Shown: positions 7,112 to 14,921 of the stretch, piece by piece | Layout of the letters: the number at the start of each line of letters is the position of its first letter | Numbering within the stretch: position 1 is the first letter of the stretch | NCBI RefSeq assembly: GCF_023715745.1 | Contig: NZ_JAMBOV010000001.1 | Span: 124,001 to 188,000 of the forward strand | Source: Microbacterium oleivorans | GTDB lineage: Bacteria > Actinomycetota > Actinomycetes > Actinomycetales > Microbacteriaceae | Direction: 5' to 3' | DNA length: 64,000 nt | Notes under the pieces: generated by a model | What the model was told of the DNA's origin: nothing | The model's input: only the letters and a program-made list of their open reading frames with translations | Database searches by the model: none | Position numbers and translations under genes: made by a program

Positions 7112-8230
7112 ATGAGCACATCGACCTTCGATCCGACGCCGCTGACCGAGCCGGTCGAGCGTGCGGCCATCGCCGCGCACCGCAAGGAGCTGCGCGCCGC
7201 CGGACGGCTGCCCTCGGGCGGCACCGTCTGGGGCATCGTCATCGCCGTCGCGGTGTTCGTCTTCGTCGGCTTCTTCATCTCGAGTGTCTTCGCCACGGTG
7301 TTCGGCGCGTTCCTCAGCGGCTCCGACCGCAACCCGCTCGCGGTCGGGTTCGTCGTCGTGGTGGCGATCTTCGCGATCGGGATCGTGGCCCTCATCATCC
7401 GCGGGTTCGCAGGATCGCACGAGCGGATCTACCGGCTCGACCGCTTCGCGCGGGCGAACGGACTGACCTGGTACGCCCAGGCATCCGCTCCACCGCTGCC
7501 GGGCATGATCTTCTCGCGCGGCCACTCGCGCAGATCGAGCGACATCCTGCGCGGCGAACGCCCCCGGTTCGTCGAGTTCGCGAATTATCGCTACACGACG
7601 GGCTCGGGCAAGAACCAGACCACCCACCGCTGGGGCTACGTCGCGATCCGCCTCGCGACGCCGCTGCCGCACATCGTCCTCGACGCGACGGGCAACAACG
7701 GACTGTTCGGGTCGAATCTGCCGCAGGCGTTCGACAAGGATCAGCGGCTCAGCCTCGAGGGCGACTTCGACCAGCACTTCGCCCTCTACTGCCCCGAGGG
7801 CTACGAGCAGGACGCGCTCTACCTCTTCACGCCCGACATCATGGCCCGCTTCATCGACCACGCCGCACAGCTCGACGTCGAGATCGTGGACGACTGGCTG
7901 TTCCTCTACGCCAAGCGTGACCTGTCCACGCTCGACCCGAACACGTGGGCATGGCTGTTCTCGGCCGTCGGCGCCCTGCTCGACAAGCTCGCGCAGTGGG
8001 AGCGCTGGCGCGACGATCGGCTGACGCGGCCCGCAGTGGCGCCCGGTGCGACGGCGGACTCGCTGCCGTTCGCGCCGCCGCGCGGCACGCTGCGCCCGCC
8101 GCCCGGCGTCGCGCCGCAGGGACGTCGGCTCAAGGGGGGCGTCTCGTGGCCCGCCATCATCATCGGCGGCCTCTTCGTCCTCGGTGTCTTCGCGATGCAG
8201 AGCGGACTGCTCGACGCCATCTTCCGCTGA
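7112..8230 (+). CDS. Membrane protein of unknown function
   Basis: The 372-residue protein has two transmembrane helices near the N terminus (residues ~38-62 and ~72-95), a cytoplasmic domain of ~220 residues, and a third helix at the end (WPAIIIGGLFVLGVFAMQSG). The soluble part has RFARANGLTWYAQ, GYVAIRL and an LDKLAQWERWR helix. The overall plan resembles DUF3137-like galanin-type proteins, but I cannot assign a family. GAGGTGAACCG precedes the ATG. The gene ends 15 bp from the convergent dehydrogenase gene. Confidence 0.7.
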   Translation: MSTSTFDPTPLTEPVERAAIAAHRKELRAAGRLPSGGTVWGIVIAVAVFVFVGFFISSVFATVFGAFLSGSDRNPLAVGFVVVVAIFAIGIVALIIRGFAGSHERIYRLDRFARANGLTWYAQASAPPLPGMIFSRGHSRRSSDILRGERPRFVEFANYRYTTGSGKNQTTHRWGYVAIRLATPLPHIVLDATGNNGLFGSNLPQAFDKDQRLSLEGDFDQHFALYCPEGYEQDALYLFTPDIMARFIDHAAQLDVEIVDDWLFLYAKRDLSTLDPNTWAWLFSAVGALLDKLAQWERWRDDRLTRPAVAPGATADSLPFAPPRGTLRPPPGVAPQGRRLKGGVSWPAIIIGGLFVLGVFAMQSGLLDAIFR

Positions 8231-8245
8231 GCGAACGCACCGGGG

Positions 8246-8992
8246 TCAGCGCGCGGACCAGCCGCCGTCCATCGTGTAGCTCGCCCCGCTGACCATGCCG
8301 GCATCCGATCCCGCGAGCCAGACCGCGAGGGCGGCGACCTCCTCCGGTTCGACGAGACGCTTGACCGCCGCTTCGGCCAGCAGCACCTGCGACAGCACCT
8401 CGTCCTCGCCGATGCCGTGGAGCTTGGCCTGGTCGGCGATCTGCTTCTCGACCAGCGGCGAACGCACATAGCCCGGGTTGATGCAGTTGCTCGTGACGCC
8501 GTGCGCGCCGCCCTCGAGCGCCGTCGCCTTCGACAGTCCCTCGAGACCGTGTTTGGCCGCGACATAGGCCGACTTGTAAGGGGATGCCACGAGTCCGTGC
8601 ACGCTCGACATGTTCAGGATGCGGCCGAAGCCGCGTTCGTACATGGCGGGGAGCGCCGCGCGGATGAGGAGGAACGGCGCCTCGAGCATGAGCCGCATCA
8701 TGAACGAGAACCGCTCGGGCTCGAACTCCTCGATGGGGCGCACGTGCTGGATGCCGGCGTTGTTGACGAGGATGTCGACGTCCAGCCGCAGGTCGGCGAG
8801 TGCAGCCGTGTCGCTCAGGTCCACGGCCCACGCCTCACCGCCGACGGCGGCAGCGATCCGCTGCGCGCCGTCGGCGTCGACGTCCGCGACGGTCACCCGG
8901 GCACCGGCGGCGGCGAGCGCCGAGGCGCACGCCGCCCCGATGCCGCTCGCGCCACCCGTGACGAGAGCCGTCCGACCGGTGAGATCGGTCAT
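8246..8992 (-). CDS. SDR-family dehydrogenase, 3-hydroxybutyrate dehydrogenase type
   Basis: The 248-residue short-chain dehydrogenase has TGGASGIG (cofactor binding), DILVNNAGIQHV, the catalytic Ser in NMSSVHG, and YVAAK (Tyr and Lys). The sequence around LVNNAGIQHVRPIEEF and SAYVAAKHGLEGLSK is typical of NAD-dependent D-3-hydroxybutyrate dehydrogenase. Its ATG overlaps the stop codon of the upstream MFS gene (ATGA). The pair probably imports and oxidises a short hydroxy acid in the cytoplasm; the exact substrate is inferred. Confidence 0.85.
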   Translation of the reverse strand: MTDLTGRTALVTGGASGIGAACASALAAAGARVTVADVDADGAQRIAAAVGGEAWAVDLSDTAALADLRLDVDILVNNAGIQHVRPIEEFEPERFSFMMRLMLEAPFLLIRAALPAMYERGFGRILNMSSVHGLVASPYKSAYVAAKHGLEGLSKATALEGGAHGVTSNCINPGYVRSPLVEKQIADQAKLHGIGEDEVLSQVLLAEAAVKRLVEPEEVAALAVWLAGSDAGMVSGASYTMDGGWSAR

Positions 8993-10371
8993 GCGCGCTC
9001 CTTCTCGCGGAGCAGTTCGGCTGTACGGGCGGCATCCGCGTCGTCGATCGCCTGCAGCGAGGCACCCTTCGTCTCGCGCATGAGGACGATCGTGGTCCCG
9101 GTGATGAGGCAGGCGATCGCGATGTAGATCGAGACCGGGGTCCACGAGCCGAAGTCGCGCAGCCACTGCGTCGCGAGGATCGGGGCGAGCGAGCCGGCTG
9201 CGATCGCCGTGACCTGGGCGCCCAGCGAGACGCCCGAGTACCGCATGCGGGTGGGGAACAGCTCGGCCATGATCGCGGGCTGCGGTGCGTACAGGAACGC
9301 GTGGAACGTCAAGCCGACGGTCACGGCGAGCACGATGAGCACGGGGTTCAGGGTGTCGAACAGCGGGAAGGCGAAGAACGCCCACGTCGCGCTGAGGATC
9401 GCGCCGGTCAGAGCGACCGGCCGTCGCCCGAACCGGTCGGCGAGGCGTCCCACCTGCGGGATGACGAGGAAGTGCACGACGTGCGCGATCAGGAGCGCGA
9501 GCAGCAGCTGGCTGGTGTCGTACTCGTGCACGGTCTTCAAGTAGACGATCGAGAAGCTGACGACGATGTAGTAGACGATGTTCTCCGCGAAGCGGACACC
9601 CATGGCCTGCAGCACGCCGACCGGGTAACGACGCAGCACCTCGACGACGCCGTAGGACACGGCCTTCTCGGCCTCGACCTGCGCCTTGGCCTCGAGGAAG
9701 ATGGGCGCCTCCTCGACGTGACGCCGGATGTAGAACCCGACGAGGACGATGACGGCCGACAGCCAGAACGCGATACGCCATCCCCAGCCGAGGAAGTCCT
9801 CGGAGCTGAGGACCCACGACGTGATCAGCAGGACGAGCGTCGCGAGCAGGTTGCCGACGGGGACGGCGGCCTGCGGCCAGCTCGACCAGAACGCGCGCGA
9901 GCGGTTCGGGCTCTGCTCGGCGACGAGGAGCACCGCACCGCCCCACTCACCGCCGACGGCGAAGCCCTGCAGGAAGCGCAGCGCCACCAGGAGCGCGGGC
10001 GCCCAGTAGCCGATCTCGACGAAGCCGGGGAGGCAACCCATGAGGAACGTGGCGACGCCGACGATGATGATCGTCGCCTGCAGCGTGGGCTTGCGGCCGA
10101 AGCGGTCGCCGATCTGGCCGAAGACGACGCCGCCGAGAGGCCGCGCGATGAAGCCGACGGCGTAGGTGACGAAGGCGGCGATGATCCCGTCGAGCGATGA
10201 GCCGGTCTGCGGGAAGAAGTAGGTGCCGAAGACGAGGCTGGCCGCGGTGGCGTACAGAAAGAACTCGTACCACTCGACGACGGTGCCCGCCATCGAGGCG
10301 GCGACGACACGGCGCAGGCCGGACGGGGTGGCGGATGCCGCGGGGTCGGCGGCGCGGGTGGGGGCTGACAT
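8989..10371 (-). CDS. MFS transporter, metabolite:H+ symporter (MHS) type
   Basis: The protein has 460 residues and twelve predicted helices. Sequence near the start (GTVVEWYEFFLYATAASLVF) and GDRFGRKPTLQATI match the MHS family (ShiA, KgtP, ProP-like) that imports carboxylic acids. A second RLADRFGRRPVALTG motif marks the second half. The ATG at 10371 is preceded by GGAGAGACC; a start 30 bases further upstream lacks a good ribosome site. It is translationally coupled to the 3-hydroxybutyrate-type dehydrogenase and divergent from a LysR regulator, so a hydroxy-acid substrate is likely. Confidence 0.88.
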   Translation of the reverse strand: MSAPTRAADPAASATPSGLRRVVAASMAGTVVEWYEFFLYATAASLVFGTYFFPQTGSSLDGIIAAFVTYAVGFIARPLGGVVFGQIGDRFGRKPTLQATIIIVGVATFLMGCLPGFVEIGYWAPALLVALRFLQGFAVGGEWGGAVLLVAEQSPNRSRAFWSSWPQAAVPVGNLLATLVLLITSWVLSSEDFLGWGWRIAFWLSAVIVLVGFYIRRHVEEAPIFLEAKAQVEAEKAVSYGVVEVLRRYPVGVLQAMGVRFAENIVYYIVVSFSIVYLKTVHEYDTSQLLLALLIAHVVHFLVIPQVGRLADRFGRRPVALTGAILSATWAFFAFPLFDTLNPVLIVLAVTVGLTFHAFLYAPQPAIMAELFPTRMRYSGVSLGAQVTAIAAGSLAPILATQWLRDFGSWTPVSIYIAIACLITGTTIVLMRETKGASLQAIDDADAARTAELLREKERA

Positions 10372-10498
10372 GGTCTCTCCGATCGATGTCGTCGATGACA
10401 TCCGGGGTGGTCTGCTCTGACACGGGACGCGGTGGCGTCCGCCCCACAGTCTGCGGAGCGGGCTCGATGTAGATCAATGCCCAGTCCTGCACCTCGGA

Positions 10499-10514
10499 TG
10501 TGCACAATTGCACA
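10499..10514. promoter_or_regulatory. Palindromic operator at the LysR gene start
   Basis: TGTGCA-CAAT-TGCACA is a perfect 6-bp inverted repeat ending two bases before the proposed regulator start codon. It lies in the divergent region between the MFS gene and the LysR gene, as expected for an autoregulatory site. Confidence 0.5.
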
Positions 10515-10515
10515 C

Positions 10516-11427
10516 ATGGATGCCCGTGGTCGCCTCCGCGCCGATGATCTGCTCGTTCTGCTCGCCGTTGCGCGGTCCGGTCGGTACACCACCGCCGCGA
10601 GCGCCCTCGGCGTCGACCACACCACCGTCGCGCGACGCATCGCCGCCCTCGAGGACGCCGTCGGCGGGCGCCTGGTCGCTCAGGCCGGCGGCGGATGGGA
10701 GCTCACGGCGCTCGGACGCCAGGCGGTCGACACGGCCGGGCGGATCGAGTCCGCGCTGACGCAGCTCGCCGGGGCCGGCGAGGACCACGACCCCATCGCC
10801 GGGGTGGTGCGGATGTCGGCGACCGACGGCTTCAGCGCCTTCATCGCCGCCCCCGCGGTGGCCCGGCTGCGACGCCGGCATCCGCGCCTGAGCGTCGAGA
10901 TCGTCACGGCCACCCGTCGTGCCGCAGCCCACCGCCCCGGTCTCGACATCGAGGTCGTCGTCGGCGCGCCGCAGTCCCGGCGCACGCAGGGCGTCGAGCT
11001 CGGCGCCTACACACTCGGGATGTACGCCTCGCGCGCGTACCTGGAACGGGAGGGGATGCCGCGGGACGCCGCCGAGCTCATGCGGCATCCGCTCGTCTAC
11101 TTCGTCGACGCGATCCTGCAGGTCGACGCCCTCGACCTGCCGCGACGCCTCGTGCCCGAGATGCGCGACGGACTGAGTTCGACGAACGTGTTCGTGCACG
11201 TCGAGGCCACGCGTGCCGGTGCGGGGATCGGGCTGCTGCCCTGCTTCGTCGCGGACCGGCACGACGACCTGGTGCGCCTGCTGCCCGACCGGTTCGACGA
11301 GCGGCTGCCGTACTGGATGATCGTGCGGCCCGAATCGCTGCGGATCCCCGCCGTCGCCGCCCTCGCCGAGGCGCTGCGCGACGAGACCGCCGCGGCTGCC
11401 GACATGCTCGCCGGCCGGGCGGGCTGA
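10516..11427 (+). CDS. LysR-family transcriptional regulator
   Basis: The 303-residue protein starts with a winged helix-turn-helix (DDLLVLLAVARSGRYTTAAS, then LGVDHTTVARRIAALEDAVG) and continues with a periplasmic-binding-like effector domain from ~residue 90. The ending GAGIGLLPCF is typical of LysR sensors. Divergent placement suggests it activates the MFS/dehydrogenase pair. The ATG at 10516 gives the normal family N terminus but has no clear ribosome site and overlaps the palindrome, so it may be leaderless; in-frame starts at 10432 and 10498 are alternatives. Confidence 0.86.
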   Translation: MDARGRLRADDLLVLLAVARSGRYTTAASALGVDHTTVARRIAALEDAVGGRLVAQAGGGWELTALGRQAVDTAGRIESALTQLAGAGEDHDPIAGVVRMSATDGFSAFIAAPAVARLRRRHPRLSVEIVTATRRAAAHRPGLDIEVVVGAPQSRRTQGVELGAYTLGMYASRAYLEREGMPRDAAELMRHPLVYFVDAILQVDALDLPRRLVPEMRDGLSSTNVFVHVEATRAGAGIGLLPCFVADRHDDLVRLLPDRFDERLPYWMIVRPESLRIPAVAALAEALRDETAAAADMLAGRAG

Positions 11428-11437
11428 GCCGCTCGCG

Positions 11438-12778
11438 TCAGTCGATCGCGACGAGCGCTGCGCGCCGCGGCCGGACGATGGGGTCCTGGTAGCGCGCCGG
11501 CGTGACGGTGATGTCGGTCTGGTCGTCGAACCAGCTGCCGGCACCGCGGCGACCGAGCAGTTTGCGCGCGGTGAGGATGCCCCACACCAGCGGAGCCCCG
11601 ACCACGAGTGCGACGGCGCCCACGAGCGAACGGTCCTCGCGACCGAGCACCGCCTTGCGCTGCCACGCCTCGTGGAGCGCACCTCCGCGCGCGGTCGGCA
11701 CGAAGCGTGGGGGCAGCAGACCCCGGCGCCGCAGCGAGACGAGCTGCTCGACGTCCTGCCACCAGGTCGACTGCTCCGGCTCGTGGAAGTAGTTGTCGGC
11801 GAGCCACTGCGCGTTCGGGTGTCGGAACCGGCGTGCGATGACGTCCTCTGCGCTGCCCTGCACACCGCTGCCGTTGAACACGGTGTTGAGGTGCGTCTTG
11901 GTGACACCGAAGGTGTCGAGCGCGATCACCGGAACCCCCATCGCCATCGCCTCGATCGCCGCCGTGGAGCTGACGGTGACGAGGCCCTCCGCGTGCGCGA
12001 GGGCCTGCGCCATCGGCTCGTGCGAGAAGACGAGGTTGTCGGGGCGGTCCCGCAGCAGTTCGGTGAGCTCGGTGCGCTCGTAGTGCGTCTCGGTCTCGCC
12101 GAGCTCGGGGCGTGAGCGCAGCTTGACGACGACGCGGCGGGACGGGTCGGCGAGCGCCGCCGCGCGCAGGATGCCCGCGATCGCGACCCGGTCGGCGGGC
12201 TCACGGGGGACGATCGCCTGCGCGGCGAAGACGAGGTCCGTGCCGCCCCCGGACGGACGGGAGGGTCGCGCGAACGGCAGGGTCGCGAGACCGACGCGCA
12301 GCTCGATGCCGAGCCGCTGCGCGAGGTGGCGGAAGGCCCGTCGCTCCCGCTGCGAGTGCACGATCATGAGATCGCAGTGCTTGCGGTACATCGCCGCGCC
12401 GCGCTGGGCGGGGATCGAAATGCCCGGCAGCCCCGAGACCACGACCGGACGCGGTGCGACGCGGTCGATCTGGCGCATCACGAGCCGTACGAACGGCCCG
12501 CGCCCACCGATGACCACGACATCGGGCCGGTCCTTCGCGAGCCAGGCCGCGATGTCATCGCAGGCCAGGCGGGTGACCGCCTCGGGACGGATGCCGGTGC
12601 CCGCCAGCGCCGCGTGCTCCTGCGCCACGCTCACCGTGAGCGGGGTACGCACGAGCAGCAGGTGGGGATCCACCGACGGCGCGGAGTCGATGAGCGCCGC
12701 CGACCACTTCACGAAGGAGTCGGCGTCGGCGATCGCGACGACGCGCACGCGTCCCGGACGGTCACCGCGCATGGTCAT
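11438..12778 (-). CDS. Putative glycosyltransferase, DUF6716 type
   Basis: The 446-residue protein has a GT-B-like plan. Residues ~1-180 form the first half (VVAIADADSFVKW). The second half contains VFAAQAIVPREPADR and the signature LVTVSSTAAIEAMAMGVPVI, which resembles the nucleotide-sugar-binding site of capsule-type transferases. The C terminus (~370-446) has a hydrophobic stretch and basic residues, so membrane association is likely. Its ATG overlaps the NeuB stop codon (ATGACC), so the two are co-translated. Donor and acceptor are unknown; context suggests a nonulosonic acid or a sugar of the same polymer. Confidence 0.75.
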   Translation of the reverse strand: MTMRGDRPGRVRVVAIADADSFVKWSAALIDSAPSVDPHLLLVRTPLTVSVAQEHAALAGTGIRPEAVTRLACDDIAAWLAKDRPDVVVIGGRGPFVRLVMRQIDRVAPRPVVVSGLPGISIPAQRGAAMYRKHCDLMIVHSQRERRAFRHLAQRLGIELRVGLATLPFARPSRPSGGGTDLVFAAQAIVPREPADRVAIAGILRAAALADPSRRVVVKLRSRPELGETETHYERTELTELLRDRPDNLVFSHEPMAQALAHAEGLVTVSSTAAIEAMAMGVPVIALDTFGVTKTHLNTVFNGSGVQGSAEDVIARRFRHPNAQWLADNYFHEPEQSTWWQDVEQLVSLRRRGLLPPRFVPTARGGALHEAWQRKAVLGREDRSLVGAVALVVGAPLVWGILTARKLLGRRGAGSWFDDQTDITVTPARYQDPIVRPRRAALVAID

Positions 12779-13647
12779 GCCGGGACGCGCCGCAGCTTCG
12801 CCATGGGCGCGAGCTCGCCGTCGTAGATGCGCTTCACACCGTCGCCGAGGGCCGTCTCGATGACACGGATGTCGCGCACGAGGTGTTCGAGGCCGGTCGG
12901 CTCGAGCGAGGCGGCGTGGTCCGATCCCCACATGGTGCGGTCGAGGGTGATGTGGCGCTCGACCGCGACGGCACCCAGGGCGACGGCGGCGAGCGAGATC
13001 TGCAGGCCGCGCTCGTGACCCGAGTACCCCACCGGGATGCCGGCGTAGCGGTCGCGGAGCGAGGCGATCATCTTGATGTTCGCCTCCTCGGGCTCCATCG
13101 GGTAGGTCGAGGTGGCGTGCAGGAGGACGGTGCGGTCGGTGCCGAGGACCTCGAGCGCGCGGTCGATCTGCTCGATGGTCGACATGCCGGTCGAGAGGAT
13201 GATCGGCTTGCCGGTCGCGCGGAGTGCCTCGAGCAGCTCGACGTCGGTGAGGCTGGCGGAGGCGACCTTGTGGGCGACGACGCCGAGGTCCTCGAGGAAG
13301 TCGACGCTCGGGACGTCCCACGGCGAGGCGAACCAGTCGAGGCCGCGCATCGTGGCGTGGTCGCCGATCTCGATGTACTGGTCGCGGTCGAACTCGACCC
13401 GGTAGCGGTACTCGAGGTAGGTCATGGTGCCCCACGGGGTCTCGCGCAGGGTGTCGCGCATGTGCGCGGGCGTCGCGATCTCGGGGGTGCGCTTCTGGAA
13501 CTTGACGGCGTTCGCGCCGGCGTCGGCGGCGACGTCGATCAGTCGCTTGGCGAGTTCGACGTCGCCGTTGTGGTTGAGGCCGATCTCGGCGATGACGTAC
13601 ACGGGGTGTCCGCCGCCGAGCACGTGGTTTCCGATGGTCACCGTCAT
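12775..13647 (-). CDS. neuB: N-acetylneuraminate synthase family protein (NeuB) without SAF domain
   Basis: The 290-residue protein has the NeuB TIM barrel: VIAEIGLNHNGDVELAKRL, then GANAVKFQKR, FASPWDVPSVDFLE, HKVASASLTD, ILSTGMST, LLHATSTYP, GYSGHERG and VERHITLDRTMWGSDHAAS. The enzyme condenses phosphoenolpyruvate with an N-acyl-mannosamine or related sugar to make a nine-carbon nonulosonic acid. The usual C-terminal SAF (antifreeze-like) domain of ~60 residues is missing; the protein stops just after the barrel. ATG is preceded by AAAGGACT. A 104-bp gap separates it from the upstream neuA gene, so it may have its own promoter. Confidence 0.88.
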   Translation of the reverse strand: MTVTIGNHVLGGGHPVYVIAEIGLNHNGDVELAKRLIDVAADAGANAVKFQKRTPEIATPAHMRDTLRETPWGTMTYLEYRYRVEFDRDQYIEIGDHATMRGLDWFASPWDVPSVDFLEDLGVVAHKVASASLTDVELLEALRATGKPIILSTGMSTIEQIDRALEVLGTDRTVLLHATSTYPMEPEEANIKMIASLRDRYAGIPVGYSGHERGLQISLAAVALGAVAVERHITLDRTMWGSDHAASLEPTGLEHLVRDIRVIETALGDGVKRIYDGELAPMAKLRRVPA

Positions 13648-13751
13648 GGCGAGTCCTTTCGTCGTGGCTGTCCCCAGCGTGGGTTCCGACCGTGAATGAC
13701 GGATGAACCCCCGGTGGCGAGGACCGGACGACTGGCTGTCGGATGCGTGCG

Positions 13752-14921
13752 TCAGCGTGACGCGAGGACGCGGTCGGCCAGTTCGCGGACCGCTCCGGCC
13801 CCGCCCGCGCGCGCGAGCACGACCCGCGCGGCGGCGAGCACCTCGGGTCGCGCGTCGGCGACGGCGACGGGCCAGCCGACGAGGGCCATGGCGGGCAGGT
13901 CGTTGACGTCGTTGCCGAGGTAGGCGGTCTCGGCGAGGTCTACCCCGCGCTCGGCGGCCCATCGCCGCAGCACGGCCGCCTTGTCGTCGACGCCGTGGAT
14001 GACCTCGACCTGCAGCTTCTCGGCGCGGGCCCGCACGACGGCGTTCTGCTCCGTCGAGAGGATCAGCACAGGGACGCCCGCGCGCCGCAGGAGGGCGACA
14101 CCCATGCCGTCGGAGCGACTGACCCGCACGTGCTCGGTCCCGGCGGCATCCACCCACGCGGTGTCGTCGGTGTGGACGCCGTCGAAGTCCGTCACGACGA
14201 CCCGGGCCGCCAGCGGCGCCGGCGGCTCGAGCAGCTGGGCGAGGGTCTGCGCCGTGCGCAGCTGCGCCGGGTCGTCGATCTCGATCGCGGTCTCCTCGGG
14301 GACCTCCACGATCTCCGTGCGTCCGAAGAAGCGGTGCCGCGCCGCGCGGAAGCCGTCGGTCGTGAAGACGTAGAACGCGCCCGTCTCGACGTAGTGGGGA
14401 TCGCGGTCCTGCCGGCGCGGCCGGTGCGCCGCATCGTGACCGAGAGCGGATGCCGCACCGTCGGCATCCCTCCGCCACACGAACTCGTAGCTCTCCCGCG
14501 CCGAGAAGGCGCTGTCGGCGCGGCCGTCGCGCACGAGCGCCACCGCCCGGGCGAGCGCCTCGGCGGGGATGAACGGGCTCGTCGCCTGCAGGAACGCCGT
14601 GACGCGCGGTGTGATGCCGTCTGCCCCGAGGGTGTCGAGCGCGTGCAGGAGGGCGCTCTCGGAGCTCGCCTGATCGCCGGATATCTCGGCGGGTCGCTCG
14701 ACGATCCGGGCGCCGGCGGTGCGTGCGGCGTCGGCGATCGCGGCGTCATCGGTCGAGACGACGACGAGATCGATCGCCCGTGAGGCCAGCGCGGCCCGCA
14801 CCGCACGCGCGACGAGGGGGATGCCGCCGACGCGGGCCACGTTCTTGCCCGGCACGCCTTTCGACCCGCCGCGGGCGGGGATGACGGCGACCGTCTCGAC
14901 GGTTGTCCGGGTCACGGTCAT
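13752..14921 (-). CDS. neuA: Fused CMP-nonulosonate cytidylyltransferase and KdsC-like HAD phosphatase
   Basis: The protein has 389 residues. Residues ~8-225 form a NeuA-type cytidylyltransferase (VIPARGGSKGVPGKNVARVG, FLQATSPF, DSAFSAR, then IEIDDP near the end). Residues ~230-389 form a KdsC-like HAD domain with the catalytic pair in VVTDFDGVHTDD, SDGMGVALLRRAG, LSTEQN, and the Mg-binding GNDVNDLPAM. Both sites look intact. It could dephosphorylate a nonulosonate 9-phosphate and load the acid onto CMP. Animal CMP-sialate synthetases and some bacterial NeuA proteins share this order. The ATG overlaps the upstream stop (ATGA); GTG 14915 or 14942 are alternative starts. Confidence 0.86.
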   Translation of the reverse strand: MTVTRTTVETVAVIPARGGSKGVPGKNVARVGGIPLVARAVRAALASRAIDLVVVSTDDAAIADAARTAGARIVERPAEISGDQASSESALLHALDTLGADGITPRVTAFLQATSPFIPAEALARAVALVRDGRADSAFSARESYEFVWRRDADGAASALGHDAAHRPRRQDRDPHYVETGAFYVFTTDGFRAARHRFFGRTEIVEVPEETAIEIDDPAQLRTAQTLAQLLEPPAPLAARVVVTDFDGVHTDDTAWVDAAGTEHVRVSRSDGMGVALLRRAGVPVLILSTEQNAVVRARAEKLQVEVIHGVDDKAAVLRRWAAERGVDLAETAYLGNDVNDLPAMALVGWPVAVADARPEVLAAARVVLARAGGAGAVRELADRVLASR

